Positions 51,414 through 60,444 of a stretch of 64,000 nucleotides of DNA are shown here, piece by piece. Numbering within the stretch: the first letter of the stretch is position 1; the number at the start of each line of letters is the position of its first letter. A model generated the notes under the pieces. The model had not been told where the DNA came from, did no database searches, and saw only the letters and a list, made by a program, of their open reading frames with translations. The stretch is from Gordonia lacunae (GTDB lineage: Bacteria; Actinomycetota; Actinomycetes; Mycobacteriales; Mycobacteriaceae). The stretch is from contig NZ_NGFO01000023.1 of the NCBI RefSeq assembly GCF_002149015.1, positions 31,306 through 95,305 on the forward strand, read 5' to 3'. Both the position numbers and the translations under genes were made by a program.

Positions 51414-52705
51414 TGTTCCTCACCGGCCGCTTGCTGATTGTGGTGCTGCTCGGCGCAGTGCCTATCCTGACCTGGCCGAATTACGCTGTCCCCGTGCTGT
51501 GGGCGCTGTTCTGCGTCCTTCTCGTCTGCCTCGACATCGCGATGGCGGGATCCACGAAGACGATCACCATGTCGCGGTCGTCGCCCGGTCCTCTCCGGCT
51601 CGGCCAGAGCACGACGTGTTCGATCGCAGTCACCAATCACGGTTCGACGACCTTCCGTGGCGTCCTGCGCGACAGCTGGCAGCCCTCGGCCGGCGCGTCG
51701 GGGAACACGCATCCCGTGGCCGTCCCGCGCGCGGAGACTCGTTCGGTGGCAACGACTCTGACCCCCACCAGGCGCGGTGATCGGCTGGCGGTCCGGGTCG
51801 TCGTTCGTCGGGTGGGTCCGCTCGGCCTCGCCGGACGCCAGCGGTCCGTGCCGCTGCCGGGGCGGGTCCGTGCACTCCCGCCGTTCGACTCACGGCGGTT
51901 GCTGCCGTCGCGGCTGGCCCATCTCCGCCAGCTCGACGGCAGGTCAGCGGTGCGGGTACGCGGACAGGGCACCGAATTCGACTCGCTGCGTGACTATGTC
52001 GAGGGCGACGACGTCCGCAGCATCGACTGGCGCGCGACCGCCCGGCGTCGCTCGACGGTGGTCCGCACGTGGCAACCGGAGAAGGATCGGCACATCGTCA
52101 TCGTCCTGGACACCTCTCGGACGTCGGCGGGGCGTGTGGGCGACACCCCGCGCCTCGACGCGGCCATGGACGCCGCTTTGCTCTTGGCCGCGCTCGCGTC
52201 GCACGCCGGCGACCGGGTCGATCTCATCGCCGGTGACCGCCGGGTCCACCGACGGGTGGTCGGCGTCGGCCGCACGATGTTGCTGAACAGCCTCGTCACC
52301 GCGATGGCGGATCTCGAACCCGCTCTGCTGGAGGCGGATTGGCCGCTGCTCGGGGCCGAGGTCGCCAAGATCGGGCGACAGCGCGCACTACTTGTCCTGC
52401 TCACGCCTCTCGAACCCGCGGCCGTCGAGGAGTCGCTGCTGCCCCCGTTGGCGGTACTGGCGCAGCGGTACAAGGTCATCATCGGCTCCGTCGCCGACCC
52501 CGCGCTCGACGCCATGCTCGCCGAGCGCGCCGACGCCACCGAGATCTACGACGCCGCCGCAGCAGCCCGCACACTCACACTGCGCGACCGAACAGCCACC
52601 GCAGTGGGTCGGCTCGGGGTCGACGTGGTGGATGCGCCGCCGGACAAGCTGCCCGCCAGGCTCGCCGATCACTATCTGTTGCTCAAGTCGCGGGGGTTGC
52701 TCTGA
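51413..52705 (+). CDS. DUF58 domain protein
   Basis: 430 residues. Two N-terminal spans (residues about 5-45), a beta-rich segment, and the DUF58 core GTEFDSLRDYVEGDDVRSIDWRATARR near residue 182 followed by a von Willebrand A-like MIDAS-type region (HIVIVLDTSRTSAGR). It overlaps the MoxR stop by one base (TGATG). DUF58 proteins are the usual partners of MoxR. Confidence 0.9.
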
Positions 52706-53075
52706 CCGGTGCGACTCGCGCTCTTCGTCATGACAGTGACTGTCCGACCACCGCTTTCAATTATGAATCCCAGCGGCGCCCATCACGTGAGGTGTTGTAG
52801 CTGGCACCGGTGTCGTTGCATTCCCACAGCTGTATCGCGCGTCGCCCGAGACGATTGTGAGCTTGGTCTTGACAGGCAACCTGCAGCCTCTGCTCTCGAG
52901 GCGAGACGACGGACACCGACAGTCGACAGCAACCGACACGCTCCGCTGCCACATGCACAGTCACTAAGGATGTGGACAGTCGAGTGCCCGCATCCATTTC
53001 AAACTCGTTCTCGCGCCTCGCCGATAACGATCATCATCAGTGGACGATGGGGTTGGGAAGACGGCGGCTAGTCAC
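52706..53075. other. 370-bp stretch with no credible gene
   Basis: The composition looks less GC-rich than the operon upstream. Fragments of translated sequence do not add up to a protein. It marks the start of a block that differs from the surrounding DNA. Confidence 0.55.
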
Positions 53076-53714
53076 TTATTTGAGAGTTTCGGCGGTGAAG
53101 TATCCGCGTACGGCCGATTCGTCACCGTCGATCTCGACCAGTCCGGCGGCGGTCGCGTCGTCGAGGCTAAGTGCGTTGGCGGCGAGGCCGAGAGCGAAAG
53201 CGGGCTCGGTGCGAAGGACTGCAGCGAGTTCGCGGTCGTCACGGCGGCCGACGTCGAAGCCGTGGCTTGTCGCGTGAAGCTGGAGTAGGGGCCCGCCGAC
53301 GTCGAGACCGATAGCGGCTCGCTCACCGATCGCGATGCGCGAACCGAGGAGTGCGGGGATGGCAAGCGTGAGCCACTCGACGCGGAAGGCGTCACCGCCG
53401 GGCCCGCGAAGCATGAGTGGGGTGGACCAGCAGATCAGGCTTGCGATCGGCTGCCGGAGCTCGGCGCCCCACGGGGTCAGAGCGTAGTGAACGACGCTGC
53501 CTTCGCCGGCTAGTTGCCGCTCGATGACGCCGGCGGCCTCGAGGTCGCGGAGCCGATCGGCGAGGAGGTTGGTGGCGATGCCAGGGAGTCCATCGATCAG
53601 ATCCCGGTACCGGGCGGGGGCGAGGAGCAGCTGGCGGACGATGAGCAGATTCCATCGGTCGCCCACGACTTCAAGAGAGCGGGCGAGCCCGCAGTACTGG
53701 CCGTAGGTTCGCAT
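53076..53714 (-). CDS. HxlR-family winged-helix regulator
   Basis: 212 residues from ATG 53714. The HxlR core is YCGLARSLEVVGDRWNLLIVRQLLLAPARYRDLIDGLPGIATNLLADRLRDLEAAGVIER at about 6-66. The C-terminal half is an added domain typical of longer HxlR members. Divergent from the dehalogenase-like gene with a strong palindrome between them, so it probably controls both. Confidence 0.85.
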   Translation of the reverse strand: MRTYGQYCGLARSLEVVGDRWNLLIVRQLLLAPARYRDLIDGLPGIATNLLADRLRDLEAAGVIERQLAGEGSVVHYALTPWGAELRQPIASLICWSTPLMLRGPGGDAFRVEWLTLAIPALLGSRIAIGERAAIGLDVGGPLLQLHATSHGFDVGRRDDRELAAVLRTEPAFALGLAANALSLDDATAAGLVEIDGDESAVRGYFTAETLK

Positions 53715-53730
53715 TGCATCTCCTTGCGTT

Positions 53731-53768
53731 TGCTTGACGTTCTCAAGTGTAGATGAGATCGTCAAGCA
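53731..53768. promoter_or_regulatory. HxlR operator candidate
   Basis: TGCTTGACG (53731-53739) pairs perfectly with CGTCAAGCA (53760-53768). A second small dyad CTTGA-CGTTC-TCAAG overlaps the left arm. It covers the divergent start region. Confidence 0.6.
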
Positions 53769-53792
53769 CATCATTTGATGAGGGGGCCCGAC

Positions 53793-54685
53793 ATGTTCGA
53801 TGCCGCTCACGCCGTGCGACCGGGCTGGGTCGACGACGGCCTGTTTCCGTTCGAGAGTCACTTCGTTGGCATCGACGGCAACACCGTGCGCTACGTCGAC
53901 GAGGGTGCAGGACCAACGCTGTTACTTCTGCACGGTAACCCGACCTGGTCATTTCTCTGGCGCGACGTAATCTGCGAGCTGCGCAATGACTTCCGTTGCG
54001 TGGCGCTCGATTACCCAGGGTTCGGATTGTCTACGCCAAGAGCTGGCTACCGGTTCCTGCCTGAAGAACACGCTGAGGTCGTCGCTGCGTTCGTCGACAC
54101 CATCGGCCTGACCGGCGCCACCCTGGTGGGCAGGATTGGGGCGGCCCGATTGGTCTGGCCGCCGCCCACCGGCGGCCCGGTGCCTTCGAGAGGTTGGTGC
54201 TTGTCAACACTTGGGCCTGGCCGGTCAACGGAAGTCTGCACTTTGAGGCGTTCGGCCGCATCATGGGCGGGCTTCCGGCCCGCTTCCTGGTTCGGCGACT
54301 CAACCTCCTTGTCAATGCGTTCATTCCGACCGGCCACATGCGAAGAAAGCCGACCGAGGCCGAGATGACTCACTACCGTCGGGCGCTCGACACATCTGAC
54401 CGCCGCCACGCATCGGCGGTACTTCCCGGGCGGGTTCTGGCCAGTCGAGCGTTCTTCGCCGAGATCGAGGCCAGCCTGCCCAGTCTCGCTGACTTGCCAA
54501 CTCTGATCGTGTGGGGTGATGCCGACATCGCGTTCCGATCACAGGAGCGCAAGCGTCTGGAAGCAACCTTTCCCCACCACCACACTGCGATAGTCGAGGG
54601 CGCAGGCACCTACGTAGAGTCTGACGCACCGGCGGAATTCGTCGCCGCGGTCCGCAGCTGGGCATCAACGTCGGCGCCCGAGTGA
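53793..54685 (+). pseudogene. Haloalkane-dehalogenase-like alpha/beta hydrolase, frameshifted at the nucleophile elbow
   Basis: ATG 53793 has AGGGGG upstream. The first frame gives VRYVDEGAGPTLLLLHGNPTWSFLWRDVI (oxyanion HGNPTWSF, as in haloalkane dehalogenases) up to TLVG near 54131. The frame then must shift by one base to continue QDWGGPIGLAAAHRRPGAF and on to LIVWGDADIAF and the stop at 54685, giving a full-length enzyme of about 297 residues. The break falls within a G-run (54128-54130) next to the nucleophile Asp. One missing base would inactivate the protein. A homopolymer sequencing error is possible. Confidence 0.75.
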
Positions 54686-54690
54686 CGAGG

Positions 54691-54715
54691 GGCCGACAGT
54701 TAGTCGTCGGCCAAT
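54691..54715 (+). terminator. Terminator after the dehalogenase-like gene
   Basis: GGCCGAC and GTCGGCC form a 7-bp stem with an 8-nt loop, followed by AATTT. Confidence 0.6.
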
Positions 54716-54892
54716 TTCGGCATCATCCCGACTCAGCACTGTTGCTCGACAGCTGAGGTACGTGAGTCCGCGGCTCAGCCCTTTTCAAGACCCGGCGGGT
54801 GTGGCGCTTCGCTCCCAAGCCATTGTCCGGTGGATATCCAATGTTCGTCTCCGAGGACGCGGCGGTGTCGGTCTCGCGATGAGCGGGGCCAC

Positions 54893-54898
54893 TAGAAT
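54893..54898 (+). promoter_or_regulatory. -10 element (TAGAAT) of leaderless cyclase gene
   Basis: TAGAAT is 6 bp upstream of the GTG at 54905 and no ribosome site is present. Confidence 0.5.
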
Positions 54899-54904
54899 CA
54901 AGGC

Positions 54905-55855
54905 GTGACCGGAGCCGACGACTCGACACGTGACCACGACGGTCTCCCGGATGATCCCGGTCCGACCGACGACGATGCGACATCCGCCGCGGACGGCCCG
55001 GACGAACCCTCCGCAGCGAACGATAGGACCGGTGGGTCGACCCGTCGTCGGAGCGACCGGCTTCCCGTCCGACGCGACGATCCCGACCGTCCCGGACCCG
55101 GGCGCCGGATGGCCGACCTGCTGGCCCGCACCGACTCCAGCGCCGGGGTCGTCAAGGCGGCTCGCGCCGCACGAGATCTGATCCCGCACAACGAGAACCC
55201 GATCACCGGGCCGCGTGCATCCGACCGCGTGGCACGCCTCATCAGCGAATCCCGGACCGAGAAACCCAGTGCCATACGAGAGCTCGGCCTCGCATCGATC
55301 CAGGTGTGGCAGGCGTTGGTGACCACACGACGTCGTCGATCCGATCGCACCCCGGTCCCCGCCACCATCTTGTTCACCGATCTCGTCGGATTCTCGACGT
55401 GGGCCCTGCATGCCGGAGACGACCAGGTCCTTCAACTCCTGCGCGACGTCAACGGAGTCACCGAGAACATCGTGCGCAGCCGCGGCGGACGCATCGTCAA
55501 ACATCTCGGCGACGGGACGATGGCCGTGTTCATCGACGGTGTCGAGGCGATCGAGGCCGGTCACGAGGTGATCGTCGCCGTGAGTGCCCTGACGATCGGG
55601 GACTACCGGCCACAGCTGCGAGCCGGTCTCCACACCGGCGAACCGCGGGCGGTCGGTGACGATTTCCTCGGTGTCGATGTGAACGTCGCCGCTCGGGTCG
55701 CGGCAGCCGCGGGAGCCGGTGAGCTGTTGGCCAGCGGAGCGACCCTCGAGGCCGCCGGCGCCGATCGGTACGCCACTCGTCGCCGGCGATTCCGCGCCAA
55801 GGGGGTACCGCGCGACATCGAGGTGTTCGCCGTCGTGCCCCGCTACTCCGACTGA
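54905..55855 (+). CDS. Class III adenylate/guanylate cyclase
   Basis: 316 residues. The catalytic domain starts near residue 150 with ILFTDLVGFSTW (metal-binding Asp), then GGRIVKHLGDGTMAVF (second metal Asp), LRAGLHTGEP and VNVAARVAAAAGAGELLAS (transition-state Asn and Arg). The N-terminal 90 residues are acidic and low-complexity. No membrane span was seen. It makes cyclic AMP or GMP in the cytoplasm. A probable leaderless GTG start. Confidence 0.85.
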   Translation: MTGADDSTRDHDGLPDDPGPTDDDATSAADGPDEPSAANDRTGGSTRRRSDRLPVRRDDPDRPGPGRRMADLLARTDSSAGVVKAARAARDLIPHNENPITGPRASDRVARLISESRTEKPSAIRELGLASIQVWQALVTTRRRRSDRTPVPATILFTDLVGFSTWALHAGDDQVLQLLRDVNGVTENIVRSRGGRIVKHLGDGTMAVFIDGVEAIEAGHEVIVAVSALTIGDYRPQLRAGLHTGEPRAVGDDFLGVDVNVAARVAAAAGAGELLASGATLEAAGADRYATRRRRFRAKGVPRDIEVFAVVPRYSD

Positions 55856-55962
55856 TCGATCCCCGACCTCATGAAGGTCCGACAGTCGAATCCTTAGATC
55901 GCGACCAACAAACCTTGCGTCAGAGAGCACCGAGAACCGTTCTCCCCCAGCCTCATTGAGGT

Positions 55963-55985
55963 GCCGATAACGATGGGTTATGTCA
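55963..55985. other. Possible left-end motif of the accessory block
   Basis: GCCGATAACGATGGGTTATG (55963-55982) is nearly repeated at 61754-61773, 5.8 kb away. It lies about 90 bp beyond the 3' end of a tnpC-like gene, as expected for the end of a Tn554-type element. Only the shared motif is seen; mobility is inferred. Confidence 0.4.
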
Positions 55986-56070
55986 TCACCCCGACGTAGG
56001 CGCCAGCACGATTCCTCAACGCCGACTTCAGCGCAACATCGAGCCGGCGGCGGCGCAGACCGCCGCGGGT

Positions 56071-56430
56071 CTAGTGAGCGTGCCGGTTCTGCGCGGCGTG
56101 TAGTTGACGGTGCGCGGCGGCGAGTTGGTGGCGCAATCGAGCGTTTTCGGCAGCGAGATCCGGGTTGTGACGGTGTCGGCTTTCTGTGGGGGGAGCGGCC
56201 GCGTCGGGTGCGGTGGGCCTCCCGGCTGTAGCGGCGGACGAGGCTCTGATACGGGCGAGGATGTCAGGTTGGGTGTAGATCCATGAGCGTGCGACGCCGG
56301 CGGCGCGGGCGAGTCCTGCGACAGTCGTGGGCGCAGGGTGAGCGTCGAAGGCTGCGAGGGCACGTCGGCGGGTGGCGGCGTGGCGGCGGCGCGCGGCCGC
56401 ACGCAGATGGGCACTGTTATCGGCGTGCAT
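56071..56430 (-). CDS. DUF6262-family protein (TnpC-like of Tn554-type elements), remnant
   Basis: 119 residues, Ala/Arg/His-rich. The pattern LRAAARRRHAATRRRALAAFDAH, then TVAGLARAAGVARSWIY (winged-helix-like) and a C-terminal coiled coil LAAENARLRHQLAAAHRQLHAAQ matches the small third protein that follows two tyrosine recombinases in Tn554-type transposons. No recombinase gene is found upstream, so the element seems decayed. The start overlaps the 3' end of a tiny upstream frame. Confidence 0.65.
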   Translation of the reverse strand: MHADNSAHLRAAARRRHAATRRRALAAFDAHPAPTTVAGLARAAGVARSWIYTQPDILARIRASSAATAGRPTAPDAAAPPTESRHRHNPDLAAENARLRHQLAAAHRQLHAAQNRHAH

Positions 56431-56521
56431 CAACGGTGACCTCCACGGCGATCCCTGCGGCGGGGGTGGGCGGCTGACGGCGACCCGCCCGGTTGTCGAA
56501 GAAAATGACCAGTAGGCGCAT
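56417..56521 (-). CDS. Possible 34-residue leader frame before the DUF6262 gene
   Basis: MRLLVIFFDNRAGRRQ begins the frame, with a strong GGGAGGTGGA site. The stop lies 11 bases inside the DUF6262 gene, so the two could be translationally coupled. There is no homology. It might be a residue of the lost upstream recombinase. Confidence 0.3.
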   Translation of the reverse strand: MRLLVIFFDNRAGRRQPPTPAAGIAVEVTVDARR

Positions 56522-56615
56522 TCCACCTCCCGATCGACGGATCGAACATGTGTGCGAACTGTAGGGGGTGGGGGTGACAACCGGGCGGGTCGAGGTGGGT
56601 CGGGTGCGGTCTGGG

Positions 56616-57287
56616 TTACCGGGCGGGTGATCGTGCCGCTTGGTCGATTCCGGTGGCGGCGCGTAGCTGTTCGGGGTCGTAGCCGTTGGCGGCGTTCATG
56701 TCGCAGCGGACCGTGCCGTAACCCTCGGGGAGGCCGTTGCCGTAGCCCTGGCCGTCGGTGTACTGGTAGGCGATCATCTGTGCGGCCAGGTCGCGGGTGC
56801 CGGCGGTAAACCGCGGCCGTGAGCCGTAGGAGGGGACGACGAACCCGATCGGGGGGCGGGTGGGCCAGATATGGGCGTCGTGTGGGTTGAGGTAGCCGAT
56901 CACGCGCCGCGGACGACCGTGGATATGGGGGCCGCGCCAGTCGCTGATGCCCCAGACGAGCCGGTTGATCGAATCGCTGTTGTCGCCGGTGATCTGTCCG
57001 CCCCACGATTCGACGTCGACCATCGACACGACGTCGGGGCGGTTCTCGCCTTGCATCTGTCGATGGGTGGCCAGCACGTCGCGCCAGTTGCGCCGGTACA
57101 CGCAGTAGACGACGAGTCCCCGCAACCGGCCTGAATCGAGCCACGACCTGGCGATATTCCAATTGTGGGCGAAATTGCGGTCACGATAGGTGCCGTCATT
57201 AGATCGAATCGATAACCATTTATAGGGATAACTGTCATCGATAGTTGGCTGCCATTCGGAAATATCGGCAAACAATGTGTCGGTCAT
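56616..57287 (-). CDS. GH25-like lysozyme/endolysin domain protein, phage-type
   Basis: 223 residues. The N-terminus has the GH25 motif DISEWQP. DVVSMVDVESWGG in the middle carries the acidic catalytic pair pattern, and later segments (GYLNPHDAHIWPTRPPIGFVVPSYG, then IAYQYTDGQGYGNG) match mycobacteriophage lysin domains. No signal peptide was seen, as in phage endolysins. It belongs to the accessory block. Whether it still acts as a lysin or toxin is open. Confidence 0.7.
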   Translation of the reverse strand: MTDTLFADISEWQPTIDDSYPYKWLSIRSNDGTYRDRNFAHNWNIARSWLDSGRLRGLVVYCVYRRNWRDVLATHRQMQGENRPDVVSMVDVESWGGQITGDNSDSINRLVWGISDWRGPHIHGRPRRVIGYLNPHDAHIWPTRPPIGFVVPSYGSRPRFTAGTRDLAAQMIAYQYTDGQGYGNGLPEGYGTVRCDMNAANGYDPEQLRAATGIDQAARSPAR

Positions 57288-57679
57288 TATCTTTACTCCA
57301 TTTCTGATGATTCAGGGGGACTTGTCGGGACGGCAGGGGACGAGTCGTTCGGTGACGCTTCGCCGCCCTGATTTGACCGCGCTAGCCCGCAAACCCATTG
57401 GTATAAAGCCACTCTCAGGTGTACCGCAAGCTGCCGACAGATGCACTGTCGGAGGTTTTAAAAGTCCTGTGTGATCTGCGTTGTTGTGTGGAGGACTGGT
57501 GTCCACAACGCATTCTGTGGCACCGGCTGGCTAATTTCTGGCGTCAATTCATGGTGTGGCCTGGAGTGATGCGGAATTGTCGGTGTCGGATGCCAACCTG
57601 TCGTTAGCTCGTCACCTCGTCGAGCATCCGACGCCACTAAACGGCGATGGATTTTCATCACTCGCAGGGAGTATTCGTA
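57288..57679. other. 392-bp divergent spacer between GH25 and LGFP genes
   Basis: No gene was seen. TATAAAG near 57402 and a purine-rich GCAGGGAG site at 57665 point to divergent promoters. The sequence has clearly more A and T than the surrounding genes. Confidence 0.5.
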
Positions 57680-59175
57680 ATGCACGACAACACCACCCCC
57701 GAGGCCACGGCCGCGACAACCACCCTCGAGGACACCGCGCCGGCCGTGCCGGCCTTCGCAACCACTGCCGCGGTAGCGGCCGGCTGCCAGATCTACCCGC
57801 CCACGACGTTCCAGGTCTGCGGGGCGATCCGCGACAAGTACAACCAGATGGGAGGACCGACGAGCTTCCTGCTCCTGCCCAAGTCCAACGAGCTGACCAA
57901 CCCGGGCAACACCGGCAAACGATCAGAGTTCATCGGCGGCAACATCTACTGGTAGGCCGCCACCGGCGCCCACCCGGTAGCGCACGAATTCCTGTTCAAA
58001 TGGGGTGACCATGGCTATGAAACCGGCTTCCTGAAGTACCCGAAGACTGACGAGATCGTGCTGTCTGACGGCATCAGCCGCCGCCAGGAGTTCCAGGGCG
58101 GCCACATCTACTGGTCGCCGGCCACCGGAGCGCACTCGATCCAGGGCCTGATCTACGACAAGTGGAAGGCCCTCGGCGCCGAGACCGGTGTGCTGAAGTT
58201 CCCGGCCTCGGATGAGATCGTCGCCCCCGACGGCAAGGGCCGTTTCACCACCTTCCAGGGCGGGGCGATCTACTGGAGCCCGGCAACCGGTGCGCACCCG
58301 GTGTACGGGCCGCTGTACCTGTTCTGGGCTCACTTCGGCTACAAGGCGGGCAGCTTCGGATACCCCACCGGTGATCCGGTTTACACCGGTGACAACGTTT
58401 CGCAGCAGTTCCAACGCGGCACGTTGCGGCTCTGGGACGGATACCTCGAGGGCATTCGTCCGGTCGACGATTCAGAGGCAATCACCTATGCCATACCAAC
58501 ACCTATCCCGAGTACACCATCGAGTTCGATTTCAGCCGCTACGGGATCACTCCCGACCCGAACGGCACCAAGGCGGAGAACAACCGACTTGGTGCCCAGG
58601 CAATTGGCGCCTACTTTGTGAATGAAGGCCGCCCGATGGCAGCAACCTTGTGGCAGCGGTTCTACTCCAACATGGGGCTGTCGTACGGGATTCCGACCGA
58701 GCTGCTCGACCAGTGGAACGAAGCCGATCACACCGCCTACGTCGACGACGACGGCAAACCGCTGCCTGCCCCAGCGGCGGTTCGGGCAGCCAATCGAAAT
58801 CGTGCGGTGGCCCGAGCGATCGAACAGGCCGACAAGCTCAACAAGCGGGTCAAGGTGGTCGTGTCAGACCCCTACCGGGTCGTGACCGGGGCCGGGTCGC
58901 AGAACAATGACCACGTCCAGTCGTTGGGCAGGTACTCCATGGCGGCGGCGACCGCGGTGATCGCGTCACCAGGGCCGGTGGGCAAGCACCCGATCCAGCT
59001 CGCGCAGCAAGCCCATATCCAAGATGGCTACGACTTCAAGCGGGACAACCCGGGAGCCGACCCGCAGGCTGACGCGGCCGCTGAAGTGGCCGTGGATGCA
59101 TTCGAACTGGGTATCGCCAAGTGGTTCTTCATCTACGGAAGCGGCTCGCAGATCTTCTGGGAGGGGCTGCGCTGA
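57680..59175 (+). pseudogene. LGFP-repeat cell-wall protein, interrupted by a nonsense codon and a frameshift
   Basis: ATG 57680 follows GCAGGGAG. The frame encodes LGFP repeats (GGPTSFLLLPKSNELTNPG, then YETGFLKYPKTDEI, GAETGVLKFPASDEI and YKAGSFGYPTGDPV), which bind arabinogalactan in mycolic-acid bacteria. An in-frame TAG at 57953-57955 replaces the Ser of the YWSxATGAHP motif. Near 58480-58500 the frame must change by one base to reach the C-terminal domain (NTYPEYTIEFDFSRYG and on to FEWGLR-like IFWEGLR) that ends at 59175. No secretion signal is evident. Two lesions make it a pseudogene unless they are sequencing errors. Confidence 0.75.
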
Positions 59176-59194
59176 TGTAATGGAGCGCGCGGCG

Positions 59195-59236
59195 TGAGCG
59201 CCCCGCCCCCTCCGCGACGAGGGGGCGGGGCGCTCA
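59195..59236. terminator. Bidirectional terminator with an 18-bp perfect stem
   Basis: TGAGCGCCCCGCCCCCTC pairs perfectly with the reverse complement at 59219-59236 around CGCGAC. It lies between two convergent genes, and its right end contains the stop codon of the lipoprotein gene. Confidence 0.8.
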
Positions 59237-59800
59237 GGTGCCCTGCACGATCACATACAGCTGCGAGACGCCGCTACCAGCAACGAGCACCAGCGCCTTT
59301 CCGCCTGGCGGGACAGCCTGGTCATTGGGCTCGTCTGCGGCCTGGCTAACCTGCATGCGTGTTGTCGGCGTGCACGACAAACCCAACTTGGTGAGCGCGT
59401 GCACCTGCACCACCAACGGACTACTGCAGTCGGTGTCACGGAAGGCCCCAAACGCCGGGTTGGCATCTGACATCGGCTGCGGCTCAGCGAAGACTGCTGC
59501 AGGTCCGTCGTAGCGCACGTAGTTGCTGGGCGACCCGGGAAAACCCGTCGGGTTGTTCACACCCGCAACGAACCTGAATCCCGGCGGAATGACCACACCT
59601 GACTCCGTCAACGTCGACCGCGCCGTGTCCTCGTCCAGAGCCTGAATCTCGAGTTGGGGTTGCGGATCATCGGCGCACCCCGACAACCCCGCGACAGCCA
59701 CAGCAGCCGCGGCGGCGAGCACCGCAGGACTGCGCCACTGAGCAATCCCGGAACCCAAGCCTGTTGATGCGGTTACTCGTTGTCGTCGACGTCTCGGCAT
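59234..59800 (-). CDS. Secreted lipoprotein, paralogue of the gene at 60445
   Basis: 188 residues. A basic N-terminus, a hydrophobic segment VLAAAAAVAVAGLSGC with the lipobox LSGC (Cys42), then a mature part with VVIPPGFRFVAGV and NYVRYDGPAAVF. The start is uncertain (ATG 59818 is an alternative). The related protein at 60445 shares the GVxxPxGFxF and YDGPA blocks. No known family was recognised. Function unknown. Confidence 0.6.
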   Translation of the reverse strand: MPRRRRQRVTASTGLGSGIAQWRSPAVLAAAAAVAVAGLSGCADDPQPQLEIQALDEDTARSTLTESGVVIPPGFRFVAGVNNPTGFPGSPSNYVRYDGPAAVFAEPQPMSDANPAFGAFRDTDCSSPLVVQVHALTKLGLSCTPTTRMQVSQAADEPNDQAVPPGGKALVLVAGSGVSQLYVIVQGT

Positions 59801-59908
59801 CGATCTACCGTAAGCCATGGGTGTGACGGGACGACCTGACTGCATTCACCGATTCTGACTGTAGGTGGCGGCCGCTTCGGAGCCGTACCGTTGAGGCATG
59901 AGTGGGGT

Positions 59909-60196
59909 ATGTCAGGTTGCAGGGGGCGGGTCTTGCCGACTGCGCGACCGACACCACCTGCACCATGGACGGACTCGTCACGGAGACAGTCCTCTACGCC
60001 GCTTGGTGCTGGTGTGGTGTGCATCTGGCTGGTGATATGGCCCGTCGCCTTATGGTCGGTCGCGGCCGAACCCACAGGGAAGCTGCGGGGAGCGATCTGG
60101 GCGGTGGTGGTCACAGCGCTACCGTTCCTCGGCGCGATCGCCTTCTGGACGCGTAAGCGATGGATGCCACATGAGCCAGGGATTCCCGTTCCGTAA
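59909..60196 (+). CDS. Possible small membrane protein
   Basis: 95 residues. Two hydrophobic helices (VVCIWLVIWPVALWSVAAE and AIWAVVVTALPFLGAIAFW) with a basic end RKRW. No ribosome site was recognised, and other frames here are also open, so it may be spurious. Unknown function. Confidence 0.35.
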   Translation: MSGCRGRVLPTARPTPPAPWTDSSRRQSSTPLGAGVVCIWLVIWPVALWSVAAEPTGKLRGAIWAVVVTALPFLGAIAFWTRKRWMPHEPGIPVP

Positions 60197-60444
60197 GAAA
60201 TCAACCAGTTGAAAGAATCTCGTTCATTGTCCTCTCGGCGAGGAGACGCACCGCACCGCCAGGCCTTCAATTTCGGGGTTGTGCGGCCTGCGCAGGTCGA
60301 GACCGAGGTCGACTGGCGCCGCGCGGGGTCAGGCTCGAAATCAGCAGTGGTTCCAAGTCTTCGGTCACGGGCACCCGGATCGCGTGGGGAGGGCTGCAGT
60401 GGTAGGTCAGGAGCCGAGTCGCCGGACTGTCATCGGTGGCTCGG

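Noticed and set aside
52757..52997. Possible ricin-type lectin remnant (AIQLWECNDTGAS) on the minus strand
   Set aside because: Only one short phrase resembles a QxW repeat. The rest of the frame has no support and no start signal.
60197..60444. Several open frames between the lipoprotein paralogues
   Set aside because: Each is Arg/Ser-rich without domain or ribosome site; it looks like noncoding DNA.
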